From: Pollutiaquabacter aromativorans
GTDB lineage: Bacteria > Bacteroidota > Bacteroidia > AKYH767-A > 2013-40CM-41-45
Assembly: GCA_049177215.1 (NCBI GenBank)
Contig: CP185379.1
Location: forward strand, 2,108,001-2,172,000
Length of the DNA stretch: 64,000 bases
Direction: 5' to 3'
Below, piece after piece: positions 1-8,479 of the stretch. The notes below the pieces were generated by a model. That model made no database searches and was not told the origin of the DNA. It saw nothing but the letters and a program-made list of their open reading frames with translations. The first letter of the stretch is position 1; each line of letters starts with the position of its first letter. The position numbers and the translations under genes were made by a program.

Positions 1-679
1 ATTCTATCACGTTTCCACCGATGAAGTGTACGGCACGCTCGGCGAATCCGGAATGTTCACGGAAACGACTCCGTACGATCCGCATAGTCCATACTCGGCT
101 TCCAAAGCCGGCTCCGACCACCTGGTCCGGGCCTACCACGACACCTTTGGACTTCCGGTGGTGATTTCCAATTGTTCGAACAATTACGGCCCCTTTCAAT
201 TCCCGGAGAAACTCATCCCACTGGCCATCCACAATATCAAGAACAACCGGTCCATACCGGTTTACGGAAAAGGGGAGAATATCCGCGACTGGCTCTTCGT
301 GGAAGACCACGCTCGGGCAATCGACCTCATTCTCCACAAAGCGGCCATCGGATCCACCTACAACATCGGTGGGCACAATGAATGGAAGAACATCGATCTC
401 ATCCGCCTGCTCTGCAGGATCATGGATAAACAACTGAAGCGCCCCGACGGCACCTCGGAAAAACTGATCACCTTTGTGAAGGACCGTGCGGGTCACGATC
501 TGCGATACGCGATCGACGCATCCAAATTGAAACACGATTTGGGTTGGATGCCCTCCCTTCAGTTTGAAGAAGGATTGGAAAAAACCGTAGCCTGGTACCT
601 GGCCAATGAAAACTGGATGGAACAAGTCACGTCCGGAGACTACCTGCATTATTACGAACAACAATACGCCGGCCGCTAA
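1..679 (+). CDS. rmlB: dTDP-glucose 4,6-dehydratase, C-terminal part (gene cut by window edge)
   Basis: This enzyme converts dTDP-glucose to dTDP-4-keto-6-deoxyglucose, the second step of dTDP-rhamnose synthesis for surface polysaccharide. The reading frame is open to the left edge, and the first visible residues (FYHVSTDEVYG) carry the family's catalytic Thr-Asp-Glu triad. The YSASK motif (Tyr codon at 92-94) is the YxxxK dyad of extended short-chain dehydrogenases. An NNYGPFQFPEKLIP segment follows and is also typical of RmlB. The N-terminal Rossmann glycine motif lies outside the window. The next gene starts 23 bases after the stop on the same strand, so a polysaccharide operon is likely. 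The identification as RmlB rather than another sugar-nucleotide dehydratase is strong because of the TDE triad. Confidence 0.93.
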   Translation, partial: FYHVSTDEVYGTLGESGMFTETTPYDPHSPYSASKAGSDHLVRAYHDTFGLPVVISNCSNNYGPFQFPEKLIPLAIHNIKNNRSIPVYGKGENIRDWLFVEDHARAIDLILHKAAIGSTYNIGGHNEWKNIDLIRLLCRIMDKQLKRPDGTSEKLITFVKDRAGHDLRYAIDASKLKHDLGWMPSLQFEEGLEKTVAWYLANENWMEQVTSGDYLHYYEQQYAGR

Positions 680-702
680 CGGTTTATCCGCCCTCCCACT
701 CC

Positions 703-1695
703 ATGTATTCATCTCCTTTCCATCCCGGTTCGTTGCGCGATACCAGCTTTCTGGTCACCGGAGGCTCCGGCTTTATCGGTTCGAATATCGTCCATTACCT
801 GGTTCGACATCAGGCGGGAAAGATCCGCATCCTCGACAACCTGCTGACGAGTTCCATAGCCAACCTTGAACCCTATCTGAATCTTCCCAACGTGGAATTC
901 ATCGAAGGCGACATCCGGGATCTCGATACCTGCCACAAAGCCTGCAAGGGAATCGACCTGGTCACACACCAGGCTGCCCTCGGTTCCGTCCCTCGTTCCG
1001 TCCGGGATCCGCTGGCCACCCATGCGATCAATGCAACCGGATTCCTCAACATGCTCATAGCCGCGCGTGACGCCGGCGTGAAACGCTTCGTTTATGCCAG
1101 CAGCAGTTCCGTGTACGGTGATCATCCGGTCTTACCAAAGCGGGAAGATGAAACGGGAAATCCGTTATCACCTTATGCTGTCAGCAAGAAGACGAACGAG
1201 CTCTATGCCCGGGTCTTCGCCGAAACCTACGGTATGCAGATCATGGGGCTGCGCTACTTCAACGTCTTTGGCCCTAACCAGAGCCCCGACGGTCCCTACG
1301 CGGCGGTCATCCCGCTTTTCATGAAAGCCGCCTTGGATAAGACCGCTCCGAACATCGACGGCGACGGGGAACAAACACGTGATTTCACCTTCGTGGAAAA
1401 TGCCGTACAAGCTAACATCCGTGCGCTGTTCACCCCTGATCCGGAGGCCAATAACCGGGTGTACAATGTAGCGATCGGTGAACGCATTACGGTGAACGAA
1501 CTATACGACATTATCGCGGAACTGACCGGCAGTGAAGTCCGTCCGACCTACCGGGAACGTCGCGCCGGCGATATTCGCGATTCGCTCGCAGACATTTCGC
1601 TCGCTAAAAAACACCTGGGATACCAACCCACCGTCCGGATCCGCGAAGGCCTTCAACAGACACTGGCCTGGTTCCGTCAAACCGTCGGACAATGA
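703..1695 (+). CDS. UDP-N-acetylglucosamine/UDP-glucose 4-epimerase family (WbpP/TviC-like)
   Basis: An extended short-chain dehydrogenase of 330 residues that should interconvert C4 epimers of a UDP-hexose or UDP-N-acetylhexosamine. The NAD-binding motif GGSGFIGS lies near residue 20, SSSSVYGD in the middle, and the YAVSKK catalytic YxxxK follows. The fairly long N terminus before the glycine motif, the HQAALGSVPRSV segment and the RYFNVFGPNQ segment resemble the WbpP/VipB group that makes UDP-GalNAc and its acid. Substrate choice cannot be settled by eye. The stop codon overlaps the next start (ATGA at 1692-1695), so it is translationally coupled to the CpsB-type phosphatase and belongs to the same polysaccharide operon as rmlB. 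Confidence 0.85.
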   Translation: MYSSPFHPGSLRDTSFLVTGGSGFIGSNIVHYLVRHQAGKIRILDNLLTSSIANLEPYLNLPNVEFIEGDIRDLDTCHKACKGIDLVTHQAALGSVPRSVRDPLATHAINATGFLNMLIAARDAGVKRFVYASSSSVYGDHPVLPKREDETGNPLSPYAVSKKTNELYARVFAETYGMQIMGLRYFNVFGPNQSPDGPYAAVIPLFMKAALDKTAPNIDGDGEQTRDFTFVENAVQANIRALFTPDPEANNRVYNVAIGERITVNELYDIIAELTGSEVRPTYRERRAGDIRDSLADISLAKKHLGYQPTVRIREGLQQTLAWFRQTVGQ

Positions 1696-2447
1696 GTCTC
1701 TGGAATCGGCTGACCGGTAAATCACGCACTCCCGAATTTCCGGAACTCACGGATTTCGCTTCAATCGGAACCGATATCCATTCCCACCTCATTCCCGGAA
1801 TCGACGATGGTGTCCAGAACCTCGAAGAGTCCATCTCCATGATCCGACAATTGCGGGAATTGGGGTTTAAAAAGTTGGTCACCACCCCGCACATCATGAG
1901 TGATTATTTCCGGAACACACCGGAAACGATCCTGGGTGGTCTCGAAACCGTACGATCCGCCATTGTGCAGGAAGGCATCGACCTCACCATCGACGCCGCT
2001 GCGGAATACTATCTCGATGAAGTCTTCGTCCAACGCATCGAAGGCAATGAGCCGCTGCTGAAGTTCGCGGGCAACTACATCCTCTTTGAAGTATCTTATG
2101 TCAATCCGCCGGATAATCTCCACCGGATCGCTTTTGAACTGAAGATTCGCGGGTATTCACCCATTCTCGCCCACCCTGAACGTTATCCCTACTGGTACAA
2201 TCGCCTGACCGAATTCGAGAAACTGAAAGAAGCCGGACTCCTGTTCCAACTCAACGCGAACTCATTGGCGGGCTACTATGGACCGGGGGCTAAAAGAATT
2301 GGCGAATGGATGATCGATCAGAACATGATTGACTTCATCGGCACAGACCTCCACGGAGAACGACACCTGGAAGCGCTCCGACGAGTTGTTCGGGAACGTT
2401 ACTTCTGGAAACTGGCTTCGAACGGCGTAAAGAACAGCTTGCTCTAA
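1692..2447 (+). CDS. CpsB/YwqE-type PHP tyrosine-protein phosphatase
   Basis: A 251-residue PHP-fold metal-dependent phosphatase of the CpsB/CapC family, which dephosphorylates the tyrosine kinase that controls capsule or exopolysaccharide export. The first metal motif DIHSHLIPGIDDG is near residue 28. Further ligands are visible as TTPH, the AAEYY segment, AHPERY and a C-terminal GTDLHG. This is the usual length for the family. The start overlaps the stop of the upstream epimerase gene. Its partner kinase/exporter (Wzc-like) is not in the window. The gene ends 5 bases before the convergent barrel gene on the other strand, with no clear terminator hairpin between them. Confidence 0.88.
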   Translation: MSLWNRLTGKSRTPEFPELTDFASIGTDIHSHLIPGIDDGVQNLEESISMIRQLRELGFKKLVTTPHIMSDYFRNTPETILGGLETVRSAIVQEGIDLTIDAAAEYYLDEVFVQRIEGNEPLLKFAGNYILFEVSYVNPPDNLHRIAFELKIRGYSPILAHPERYPYWYNRLTEFEKLKEAGLLFQLNANSLAGYYGPGAKRIGEWMIDQNMIDFIGTDLHGERHLEALRRVVRERYFWKLASNGVKNSLL

Positions 2448-2452
2448 GCTTT

Positions 2453-3070
2453 TCAGAATTGGCGGAATACAAAACCCAGTTGTACATCCCAGGACATCCA
2501 GTCCTTGTCACCGAGCTCCGCAGCTCCATTGGTTGCGTACAAGATTCCACTCGACAAGCTGATCATCAGCGGAAGATGTTGGGAGACCAATAAGCTCATA
2601 CCGGCCTCGCCCTTGGCGGCAAATCCCCAGGATTTATATTCCTCCAGGAAGTCACCGTAATACAATTGTTGCAAGCTGTATTGCCCGCCCATGGAAGCGC
2701 GGGTCCAGGGAAAAAATCGGTTGCTTTTTCCAAAGTACCACTGCGCACAGGCCAGTAGCGGCAAATTGTATTGATAAGCGTAATAATCGGTCGTGATCGC
2801 GCTGTTACCGTTATCGAAATAATAGGTGGCGGTAGGCGTATAGGTATCGTAGGTTGACCATTCAATTTGCAGGCCGACCATCAGTGGTTTCTTACCGGGC
2901 TTTACCAGAAACTCGACTTGCCCGCCCGACACTGTAGTCCCCTCCACGAAGTCTCTCCCGATCGGTGTCGCGATATTCCAGGAAAGTCCGTACTGAGCGA
3001 TCCAGTCGGATTGTCCCATGGAACGCGGTCCGGATAATATCAGCAATAGAAGAAGCAGGAAGCGCTGCAT
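2453..3070 (-). CDS. Outer-membrane beta-barrel protein, function unknown
   Basis: A 205-residue secreted protein. Residues 1-19 form a signal peptide (leucine-rich core, then SMGQ). The rest alternates short aromatic and hydrophobic strands with turns and ends in FVFRQF, a C-terminal aromatic residue typical of outer-membrane barrels in this phylum. It is short enough for an 8-stranded PorT/OmpW-like barrel, but I recognise no named family. The start lies one base from the stop of the upstream lipoprotein gene, so the two are probably co-transcribed and may work together at the outer membrane. No function is assigned. Confidence 0.7.
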   Translation of the reverse strand: MQRFLLLLLLILSGPRSMGQSDWIAQYGLSWNIATPIGRDFVEGTTVSGGQVEFLVKPGKKPLMVGLQIEWSTYDTYTPTATYYFDNGNSAITTDYYAYQYNLPLLACAQWYFGKSNRFFPWTRASMGGQYSLQQLYYGDFLEEYKSWGFAAKGEAGMSLLVSQHLPLMISLSSGILYATNGAAELGDKDWMSWDVQLGFVFRQF

Positions 3071-3071
3071 A

Positions 3072-3749
3072 TCACTTCTTCAAATAGGGTGATTGACGAA
3101 AAGCCTGCTGGAAGCCGGCAATCGAGCGGTTGATGTTATAATTCTCGCTCCCCTCGAATGCGCCCAACAGTGTCGCTTCCCAAATGATCCGCAAAGCTTG
3201 CTGCTGATTCGCGTTTTTCAGATCGATCAGTTCGCAGATCACGGCCCCGCTGCTGACGGAATAATTCTGTACATAGTATCCGTACGTGTATGGATAATTG
3301 TAACCGTAATAGAAAGGATCAAAGTAACCGGGTGCACCCCACCAATAACCTACGGGGTAAACTGCGGAGTAATAATCGGTATTCTCGATGATCGTCAATT
3401 GCACAGCAAGGTCAGGGCTGGAATCGAGCGGCACCGATGAAAATCCACGGCTGATCAATTCGTTTCTGACACTCGATGCCAGATTCCCGGCGCCCGGTCC
3501 GGTCAGGATGCTGTCGTACGGATTGTCGTTGATATACGTGATCGTATCCGAAAGGAAGAAAGTTGAATAGGAACTGAAATCCGCGCCCGGATCCCGGTTC
3601 GTGAGGACCGTAAAGGTCTCTGCCAGTTGATCAGTCGCTGGTTCTTTTCTGCAGGAGGTAAAAAGTGCTAGTACCAGCGAAAAGAAGATCGCCGGCAAGA
3701 TCCCGGAGTTACCGGGTATCAGGACTCGACCACGGCCTTGTCGATGCAT
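3072..3749 (-). CDS. DUF4136-type lipoprotein
   Basis: A predicted lipoprotein of up to 225 residues. A hydrophobic stretch (about residues 17-30) ends at LFTSC, so Cys33 would be lipidated. The segment DPGADFSSYSTFF, the LASSVRNELISRGF segment and the Tyr/Gly-rich central part with YPVGYWWG match the DUF4136 family, whose members are small envelope lipoproteins of unknown role. The ATG at 3747-3749 overlaps the end of carA by 31 bases. A shorter product from a CTG at the carA stop or a TTG at codon 18 is possible, because the first 16 residues are unusual for a signal peptide. It is followed one base later by the barrel protein gene. Confidence 0.75.
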   Translation of the reverse strand: MHRQGRGRVLIPGNSGILPAIFFSLVLALFTSCRKEPATDQLAETFTVLTNRDPGADFSSYSTFFLSDTITYINDNPYDSILTGPGAGNLASSVRNELISRGFSSVPLDSSPDLAVQLTIIENTDYYSAVYPVGYWWGAPGYFDPFYYGYNYPYTYGYYVQNYSVSSGAVICELIDLKNANQQQALRIIWEATLLGAFEGSENYNINRSIAGFQQAFRQSPYLKK

Positions 3750-4834
3750 TGGATAAAATCATCGAATAGATAAGAGCTGTCGTGAGGTCCGGGCGCGGCT
3801 TCCGGGTGATATTGTACACTGGACGCAACGCGGTCTTTCACACGGATCCCTTCGATCGTCCCATCATTCAGATTGACGTGCGTGATGTCGAGGTGTTTGG
3901 CAGCTTTGACGTCTTCGGCATTCACACTGAAGCCGTGATTCTGCGACGTGATTTCAGAACGACCGGTGATCAGGTTCTTGACGGGATGGTTGATACCCCG
4001 GTGCCCGTTGAACATCTTAAAGGTAGAGATACCGCAAGCCTCCGCCAGCAATTGGTGGCCCAGACAGATACCGAAGATGGGGGCATTATCTTCCAACATC
4101 AACTTGATCTCGGCGACCTGTTTCGGCATCACGGAAGGATCGCCAGGGCCGTTGGATAGCAGTATGCCATCGGGATTCCACGAACGGATCTCGCGGAAAC
4201 TGGTATCGGCAGGAAATACCTGCAGGAAACTGTCACGCTCGACAAGATTACGTAGGATATTCTTCTTTACTCCGTAATCCATGACTGCAATGCGACGACG
4301 TGCGGAAGGGTTACCCAACGTATAGGGCTTCTTGGTCGTCACCAGACTCGACAATTCCAAGCCGGCCATGGAAGGTACCCCGGATAGTTGCTCCTTCAAG
4401 GCGTCAAGGTCCAGCACCGAGGAAGAGATGATACAGTTCATCGCTCCTTTATTGCGGATGTGACGGACGACTGCACGGGTATCGATATCACAAATGGCTA
4501 CGACGGATTGACGGTCGAAATACTGCTGAATACTCTCGCTCGCACTCTTCCGGGAAGGCGTAACATTGAATCCACGACAGACCAGCCCGCTGATCTTGAT
4601 CCCGTCACTTTCCACCTCGTCCGCATGGATGCCGTAGTTGCCGATATGGACATGCGTGGCCACGAGCACCTGTCGGAAATAGGATGGATCCGTAAAGATC
4701 TCCTGGTACCCGGTCATGCCGGTGTTAAAGCAAATTTCCCCAGTGGTGGTTCCGATGGCCCCGGCAGCATGGCCATAAAAAACGGTACCGTCCTCAAGGA
4801 GCAGTACCGCCGGTTTTCTTTCGATGTATCCCAT
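3719..4834 (-). CDS. carA: Carbamoyl-phosphate synthase small subunit
   Basis: The glutaminase subunit that supplies ammonia to CarB for carbamoyl phosphate, feeding pyrimidine and arginine synthesis. At 371 residues it has normal length. The N-terminal CPSase domain contains FNTGMTGYQE. The C-terminal class I amidotransferase has the nucleophile Cys257 in GICLGHQ, with His343 and Glu345 in the HPE motif. The large subunit gene carB is not adjacent; lipoprotein and barrel genes follow instead. A TACTTTTG element (4842-4849) sits only about 8 bases before the ATG, so the transcript may have almost no leader. Confidence 0.95.
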   Translation of the reverse strand: MGYIERKPAVLLLEDGTVFYGHAAGAIGTTTGEICFNTGMTGYQEIFTDPSYFRQVLVATHVHIGNYGIHADEVESDGIKISGLVCRGFNVTPSRKSASESIQQYFDRQSVVAICDIDTRAVVRHIRNKGAMNCIISSSVLDLDALKEQLSGVPSMAGLELSSLVTTKKPYTLGNPSARRRIAVMDYGVKKNILRNLVERDSFLQVFPADTSFREIRSWNPDGILLSNGPGDPSVMPKQVAEIKLMLEDNAPIFGICLGHQLLAEACGISTFKMFNGHRGINHPVKNLITGRSEITSQNHGFSVNAEDVKAAKHLDITHVNLNDGTIEGIRVKDRVASSVQYHPEAAPGPHDSSYLFDDFIQCIDKAVVES

Positions 4835-4841
4835 CGGAATA

Positions 4842-4849
4842 CAAAAGTA
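4842..4849 (-). promoter_or_regulatory. Bacteroidota -7 element (TACTTTTG) for carA
   Basis: Read on the minus strand, TACTTTTG matches the TAnnTTTG consensus and lies directly before the carA start. I find no TTG at a 19-20 base spacing, so the -33 part is weak. Transcription would start a few bases before the ATG. Confidence 0.45.
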
Positions 4850-4896
4850 CGGAATCCCGCGTCAAGCACGGCTCGTGTTAACAACTTCAAATAATG

Positions 4897-4928
4897 AAAA
4901 AAGGCCGGAATTCGCATTCCGGCCTTTT
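4897..4928 (-). terminator. Terminator of the ribosomal protein cluster
   Basis: A perfect 9-bp stem GGCCGGAAT/ATTCCGGCC (4903-4911 with 4916-4924) and a TCGC loop, flanked by six A on one side and four T on the other. On the minus strand the hairpin is followed by six U, just after the rplQ stop. The symmetry means it could also stop plus-strand transcripts. Confidence 0.9.
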
Positions 4929-4944
4929 ACAGGAGTTGATTCCC

Positions 4945-5493
4945 TTATTCTTCAGACTTCTTGTCGTCGGATTTCTTGGCGCGGCTGCGGGTAGCCGCCT
5001 TCTTGGCCGGAGCCTTCTTTTCCTCAGCGGCAGGAGCATCTCCTTCCGCGGTCGCCTTCTTCTTGGCACCGCCGCTACGACGGGTTCCTTTGGATTTCTT
5101 GGCAGGTGCTTCCTTGCCTTTGCCACCCAGGAGGGTGTTGAAATCCACCAGTTCCATCATGCACACTTCGGCATTATCGCCAGGACGGTTTTCCAGTTTG
5201 ATGATGCGGGTATAACCACCTGCACGTTCAGCCACGCGGGGAGCGATCTCGCGAAACAGTTCAGCGACAGCCGACTTGTTCTGGAGATAACGGAACACCA
5301 TACGACGGGAATGGGTGGTGTCGTCTTTCGAACGGGAGATGATCGGTTCCACATAGGAACGAAGGGCCTTCGCCTTCGCCAGGGTCGTATTGATCCGCTT
5401 GTGCAGGATCAGGGACGCAGCGAGGTTGGACATCAACGCATGGCGGTGACTGCTCTTCCGTCCAAGGTGGTTGATCTTGCGGTTATGTCTCAT
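4945..5493 (-). CDS. rplQ: 50S ribosomal protein L17 with long basic/acidic tail
   Basis: L17 binds near the peptide exit tunnel of the large subunit. The conserved start MRHNRKINHLGRKSSHR and the family core occupy about the first 120 residues. A tail of roughly 60 residues follows, made almost only of Lys, Ala, Glu, Ser and Pro (for example KKAPAKKAATRSRAKK). E. coli L17 is 127 residues and lacks this tail; extended L17 proteins are common in Bacteroidota. It is the last gene of the cluster, just before the hairpin at 4897-4928, and follows rpoA in the standard alpha-operon order. Confidence 0.96.
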   Translation of the reverse strand: MRHNRKINHLGRKSSHRHALMSNLAASLILHKRINTTLAKAKALRSYVEPIISRSKDDTTHSRRMVFRYLQNKSAVAELFREIAPRVAERAGGYTRIIKLENRPGDNAEVCMMELVDFNTLLGGKGKEAPAKKSKGTRRSGGAKKKATAEGDAPAAEEKKAPAKKAATRSRAKKSDDKKSEE

Positions 5494-5550
5494 TTCAGTA
5501 GGGTCATTACGGCCTGTGGTTACGCAGGCGGATCGGTATTCGGTAAACGA

Positions 5551-6552
5551 TTAGTCTTTCTTCTCTTTCTTCTCGAGGTACTTCGAGACATTCATGCCGA
5601 AGGTGAGATTCTTGGAACGCACCAGCTCTTCCAGTTCGGTGAGCGACTTCTTACCGAAGTTGCGGAACTTGAGGAGGTCGGCCTTGTTGTAGGAAACCAG
5701 GTCGCCCAGCGTCTCTACATCGGCTGCCTTCAGGCAGTTCAGCGCGCGAACCGAGAGGTCGAGGTCGACCAGCTTGGTGTTCAGCAACTGACGCATGTGA
5801 AGCGTATTCTCGTCGAGCTCTTCGGTCGGGGTCTTCTCCTTCGTCTCCAGCGTGATCTTCTCATCCGAGAAGAGCATGAAGTGGTGAATGAGGATCTCGG
5901 CCGCTTCCTTCAGGGCTTCTTTCGGATGGATCGAACCATCGGTCATGATCTCCATAACGAGTTTCTCGTAGTCGGTCTTCTGTTCGACACGATAGTTCTC
6001 GATGGCATACTTCACGTTTCGGATCGGCGTGAAGATGGAATCGACGAAGATGGTCCCGATCGGAGCGCTGTTGGTCTTGTTCTCCTCTGAAGGAACATAA
6101 CCGCGCCCCTTGGCGATCTGGATGTCGATGGTGAGTTTCACCGAAGGTTCCATGTTGCAGATCACCAGCTCCGGGTTGAGCACCTGGAACGCCGTGGTGA
6201 ACTTGCTGATGTCGCCTGCCGTGAACTGGCTCTTGCCACTGACGGTAACCGTGACACGCTCGGTGTCGGTTCCGGAGATCTGCTGCTTGAAGCGAACCTG
6301 CTTCAGGCTGAGCACGATCTCGGTCATATCCTCGACAACACCTTTGATCGTCGAGAACTCGTGATCCACACCGGAGATCTTCACCGAAGTGATGGCGAAA
6401 CCTTCCAGCGAGGAAAGGAGGATGCGACGAAGAGCGTTGCCGACGGTAATTCCATAACCCGGCTCAAGCGGGCGGAACTCAAACACGCCGGAGCGGTCGT
6501 CCGAGTTTACCATGATCACTTTGTCCGGTTTCTGAAACGCGAGGATGGCCAT
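5551..6552 (-). CDS. rpoA: DNA-directed RNA polymerase alpha subunit
   Basis: The alpha subunit nucleates RNA polymerase assembly and contacts activators and UP elements. The 333-residue protein has the N-terminal dimerisation domain, with GYGITVGNALRRILLSSLEG near residue 30. A linker then leads to the C-terminal helix-hairpin-helix domain (LDLSVRALNCLKAADVETLG and the FGKKSLTELEE segment). The tail ends in EKKEKKD. It sits between rpsD and rplQ in alpha-operon order. The phylum's unusual promoter consensus is read by this polymerase, but nothing odd shows in the alpha subunit itself. Confidence 0.97.
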   Translation of the reverse strand: MAILAFQKPDKVIMVNSDDRSGVFEFRPLEPGYGITVGNALRRILLSSLEGFAITSVKISGVDHEFSTIKGVVEDMTEIVLSLKQVRFKQQISGTDTERVTVTVSGKSQFTAGDISKFTTAFQVLNPELVICNMEPSVKLTIDIQIAKGRGYVPSEENKTNSAPIGTIFVDSIFTPIRNVKYAIENYRVEQKTDYEKLVMEIMTDGSIHPKEALKEAAEILIHHFMLFSDEKITLETKEKTPTEELDENTLHMRQLLNTKLVDLDLSVRALNCLKAADVETLGDLVSYNKADLLKFRNFGKKSLTELEELVRSKNLTFGMNVSKYLEKKEKKD

Positions 6553-6616
6553 TGTATCGTTGGGGAGTTAAGTATTGTTTGATTGAACAGGTTGGATCGG
6601 ATGCCCGATCGTCAGA

Positions 6617-7222
6617 TTACTTCGAGTACAATTCGACGATGAGCTGTTCCTTGATGTTCTCCGGGATCTGGTCGCGTGCCGGCAGGTTCAACACCTTGCC
6701 GCTCATCGTCGACTTGTCCCAGTCAAGCCAGGAATGCTTGTTCACGTGACCCGTCACAGCTCCGGTAATGGCTTCCAGCGCCTTCGACTTCTCGCGAACC
6801 GCGACGACGTCGCCGGCCTTGCAGTTGAACGAAGCGATGTTGACCACTTTACCGTTGACGGTGATGTGACGGTGTCCGACCAACTGGCGAGCGGCCCGAC
6901 GGGTCGGGGCGATACCCAGGCGATATACGACGTTGTCAAGACGGGTCTCCATCAACTGGAGCAGGTTCTCACCCGTGATGCCCGTACGGCGGGATGCGCG
7001 ATCGAAGATCTTCGCGAACTGGCGCTCGAGGATGCCATAGAGGAATTTAACCTTTTGCTTCTCCTGGAGCTGAACTGCGTATTCCGATTGCTTCGCACGC
7101 TTCTTGGTCTGGCCGTGCTGGCCGGGAGCGTAATTCTTGCGTTCGAGTGCCTTGTCCGGGCCGAAGATCGGCTCGCGGAATCGACGGGATACTTTGGATT
7201 TGGGTCCGGTATAACGTGCCAT
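6617..7222 (-). CDS. rpsD: 30S ribosomal protein S4
   Basis: S4 is a primary 16S rRNA-binding protein that nucleates assembly of the small-subunit body. It is 201 residues long, with the MARYTGPKSKVSRRFREP start and the S4 RNA-binding domain around residues 90-155 (ETRLDNVVYRLGIAPTRRAA, then VGHRHITVNGKVV). The N-terminal zinc cysteines found in some S4 proteins are absent, so this is the zinc-free form. It lies between rpsK and rpoA. Confidence 0.97.
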   Translation of the reverse strand: MARYTGPKSKVSRRFREPIFGPDKALERKNYAPGQHGQTKKRAKQSEYAVQLQEKQKVKFLYGILERQFAKIFDRASRRTGITGENLLQLMETRLDNVVYRLGIAPTRRAARQLVGHRHITVNGKVVNIASFNCKAGDVVAVREKSKALEAITGAVTGHVNKHSWLDWDKSTMSGKVLNLPARDQIPENIKEQLIVELYSK

Positions 7223-7266
7223 GAATCTTTGTTGTCAGGTGTTAGAGGATTGTACTTCCGGTCGGG

Positions 7267-7674
7267 TTAGACGCGACGACGGCCGGGAGCGCGACATCCG
7301 TTGTGAGGGATCGGGGTGATATCCATGATCTCGGTCACCTCAATTCCATTCTGGTGGAGGCTACGCATCGCTGCTTCACGTCCTGCACCCGGTCCGCGAA
7401 CGAACACTTTCACTTTGCGGAGACCCATGTCGTGGGCCACCTTCGAAGCGTCCGCTGCTGCCATCTGGGCGGCGTACGGCGTGTTCTTCTTGGATCCTTT
7501 GAAGCCCATCTTGCCGGCGGAACTCCAGGAAATCACCTGGCCCGACTCGTTGGTCAACGAGATGATGATGTTGTTGAAGGTAGCGGTCACATAGGCGCGA
7601 CCCGTGGCCTCCACTTTCACCACTTTTTTCTTGGCCGTCTTGGCGGCCTTCGCTGCGTTGGTTTGCGTTGCCAT
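7267..7674 (-). CDS. rpsK: 30S ribosomal protein S11
   Basis: S11 lines the platform near the mRNA exit. I place the start at the ATG at 7672-7674 (MATQTNAAK, 135 residues). An in-frame TTG three codons earlier would directly abut the rpsM stop and is less likely. The core is clear: AYVTATFNNIIISLT, then GKMGFKGSKKNTPYAAQMAA and the C-terminal ITPIPHNGCRAPGRRRV. A short Ala/Lys-rich N-terminal extension precedes the core. It stands between rpsM and rpsD. Confidence 0.96.
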   Translation of the reverse strand: MATQTNAAKAAKTAKKKVVKVEATGRAYVTATFNNIIISLTNESGQVISWSSAGKMGFKGSKKNTPYAAQMAAADASKVAHDMGLRKVKVFVRGPGAGREAAMRSLHQNGIEVTEIMDITPIPHNGCRAPGRRRV

Positions 7675-7683
7675 GATGATCAA

Positions 7684-8061
7684 TTACATTTTAGATGCCT
7701 TCTTCTTGTTGGCAATGGTCTTACGTTTACCCTTACGGGTACGACAGTTGGTACGGGTGCGCTGACCACGAACGGGCAGACCGTTCCGGTGCCGCATGCC
7801 GCGGTAGCTGTTGATATCCACCAGACGCTTGATGTTCAGTTGCGTCTCCGAACGGAGCGCACCTTCCACCTTCATCTCGTTGATGATCGATCGGATCTTG
7901 TTGAGTTGGTCGTCGTTCCACTCCGACACCTTGGTGTTGAAGTCGATACCGGCTTCCCGGAGGATCCGTTGTGCAGAGGTGTGACCGATCCCGTAGATGT
8001 AGGTCAGCCCGATCTCTCCGCGTTTGTTTTTTGGTAAATCGATACCAGCAATACGTGCCAT
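7684..8061 (-). CDS. rpsM: 30S ribosomal protein S13
   Basis: S13 sits in the head of the small subunit and forms bridges to the large subunit. It has 125 residues, with MARIAGIDLPKNKRGEIGLT at the start and the helix-two-turn-helix segment (YIYGIGHTSAQRIL). The basic tail contains RGMRHRNGLPVRGQRT and is typical of the family. It follows rpmJ and precedes rpsK in standard order. Confidence 0.97.
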   Translation of the reverse strand: MARIAGIDLPKNKRGEIGLTYIYGIGHTSAQRILREAGIDFNTKVSEWNDDQLNKIRSIINEMKVEGALRSETQLNIKRLVDINSYRGMRHRNGLPVRGQRTRTNCRTRKGKRKTIANKKKASKM

Positions 8062-8097
8062 TATCTTGAGGAGTGTTTAGTTGTTGAAGTACAGGAA

Positions 8098-8214
8098 TCA
8101 GCCCTGGCGCTGTTTGAAACGCGGGTTCTTCTTGTTAATGACATACAAGCGGCCCTTGCGTCGCACAATGATGCAGTCTACGCTGCGCTTCTTGATGGCG
8201 GGTTTTACTTTCAT
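8098..8214 (-). CDS. rpmJ: 50S ribosomal protein L36 (zinc-free type)
   Basis: A 38-residue ORF between infA and rpsM, the expected place for L36. The translation begins MKVKPAIKKRSVDCIIVRRK and ends NPRFKQRQG, the characteristic L36 C terminus. Only one cysteine is present, so the zinc-binding Cys/Cys/Cys/His set of the C+ form is missing and this is the C- paralogue type. L36 is among the smallest ribosomal proteins and binds 23S rRNA near the peptidyl-transferase region. Confidence 0.95.
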   Translation of the reverse strand: MKVKPAIKKRSVDCIIVRRKGRLYVINKKNPRFKQRQG

Positions 8215-8253
8215 CGCTTTGTTTGCTCTTCATGATCCCGGATTAGGGGATCG

Positions 8254-8475
8254 TTATCGTTTATAGCGGTAAGTGATTCTTCCTTTCGTCAGGTCGTAAG
8301 GCGACATTTCCACCTTGACTTTATCCCCGGGCAGGATCTTGATATAGTGCATTCTCATCTTACCGGAAATATGGGCGATGATCTCGTGACCGTTCTCCAA
8401 TTCCACGCGGAACATGGCGTTGGAGAGGGCTTCGGTGATCTTCCCGTCCTGTTCGATATTTGCTTGTTTGGCCAA
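8254..8475 (-). CDS. infA: Translation initiation factor IF-1
   Basis: IF-1 is a 73-residue single-OB-fold protein that binds the A site during initiation. The start MAKQANIEQDGKITEALSNA and the motif MRMHYIKILPGDKV identify it. The end ITYRYKR is typical. It lies between map and rpmJ, an arrangement common in the spc/alpha region of this phylum. Confidence 0.97.
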   Translation of the reverse strand: MAKQANIEQDGKITEALSNAMFRVELENGHEIIAHISGKMRMHYIKILPGDKVKVEMSPYDLTKGRITYRYKR

Positions 8476-8479
8476 CTTG

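Noticed and set aside
4894..6090. 398-codon open frame on the plus strand opposite rplQ and rpoA
   Set aside because: It runs antisense through two genuine genes and a terminator; the product has no recognisable domain.
7675..7683. Upstream TTG start for rpsK
   Set aside because: It would add three residues directly after the rpsM stop; the ATG at 7674 gives the family's usual start.
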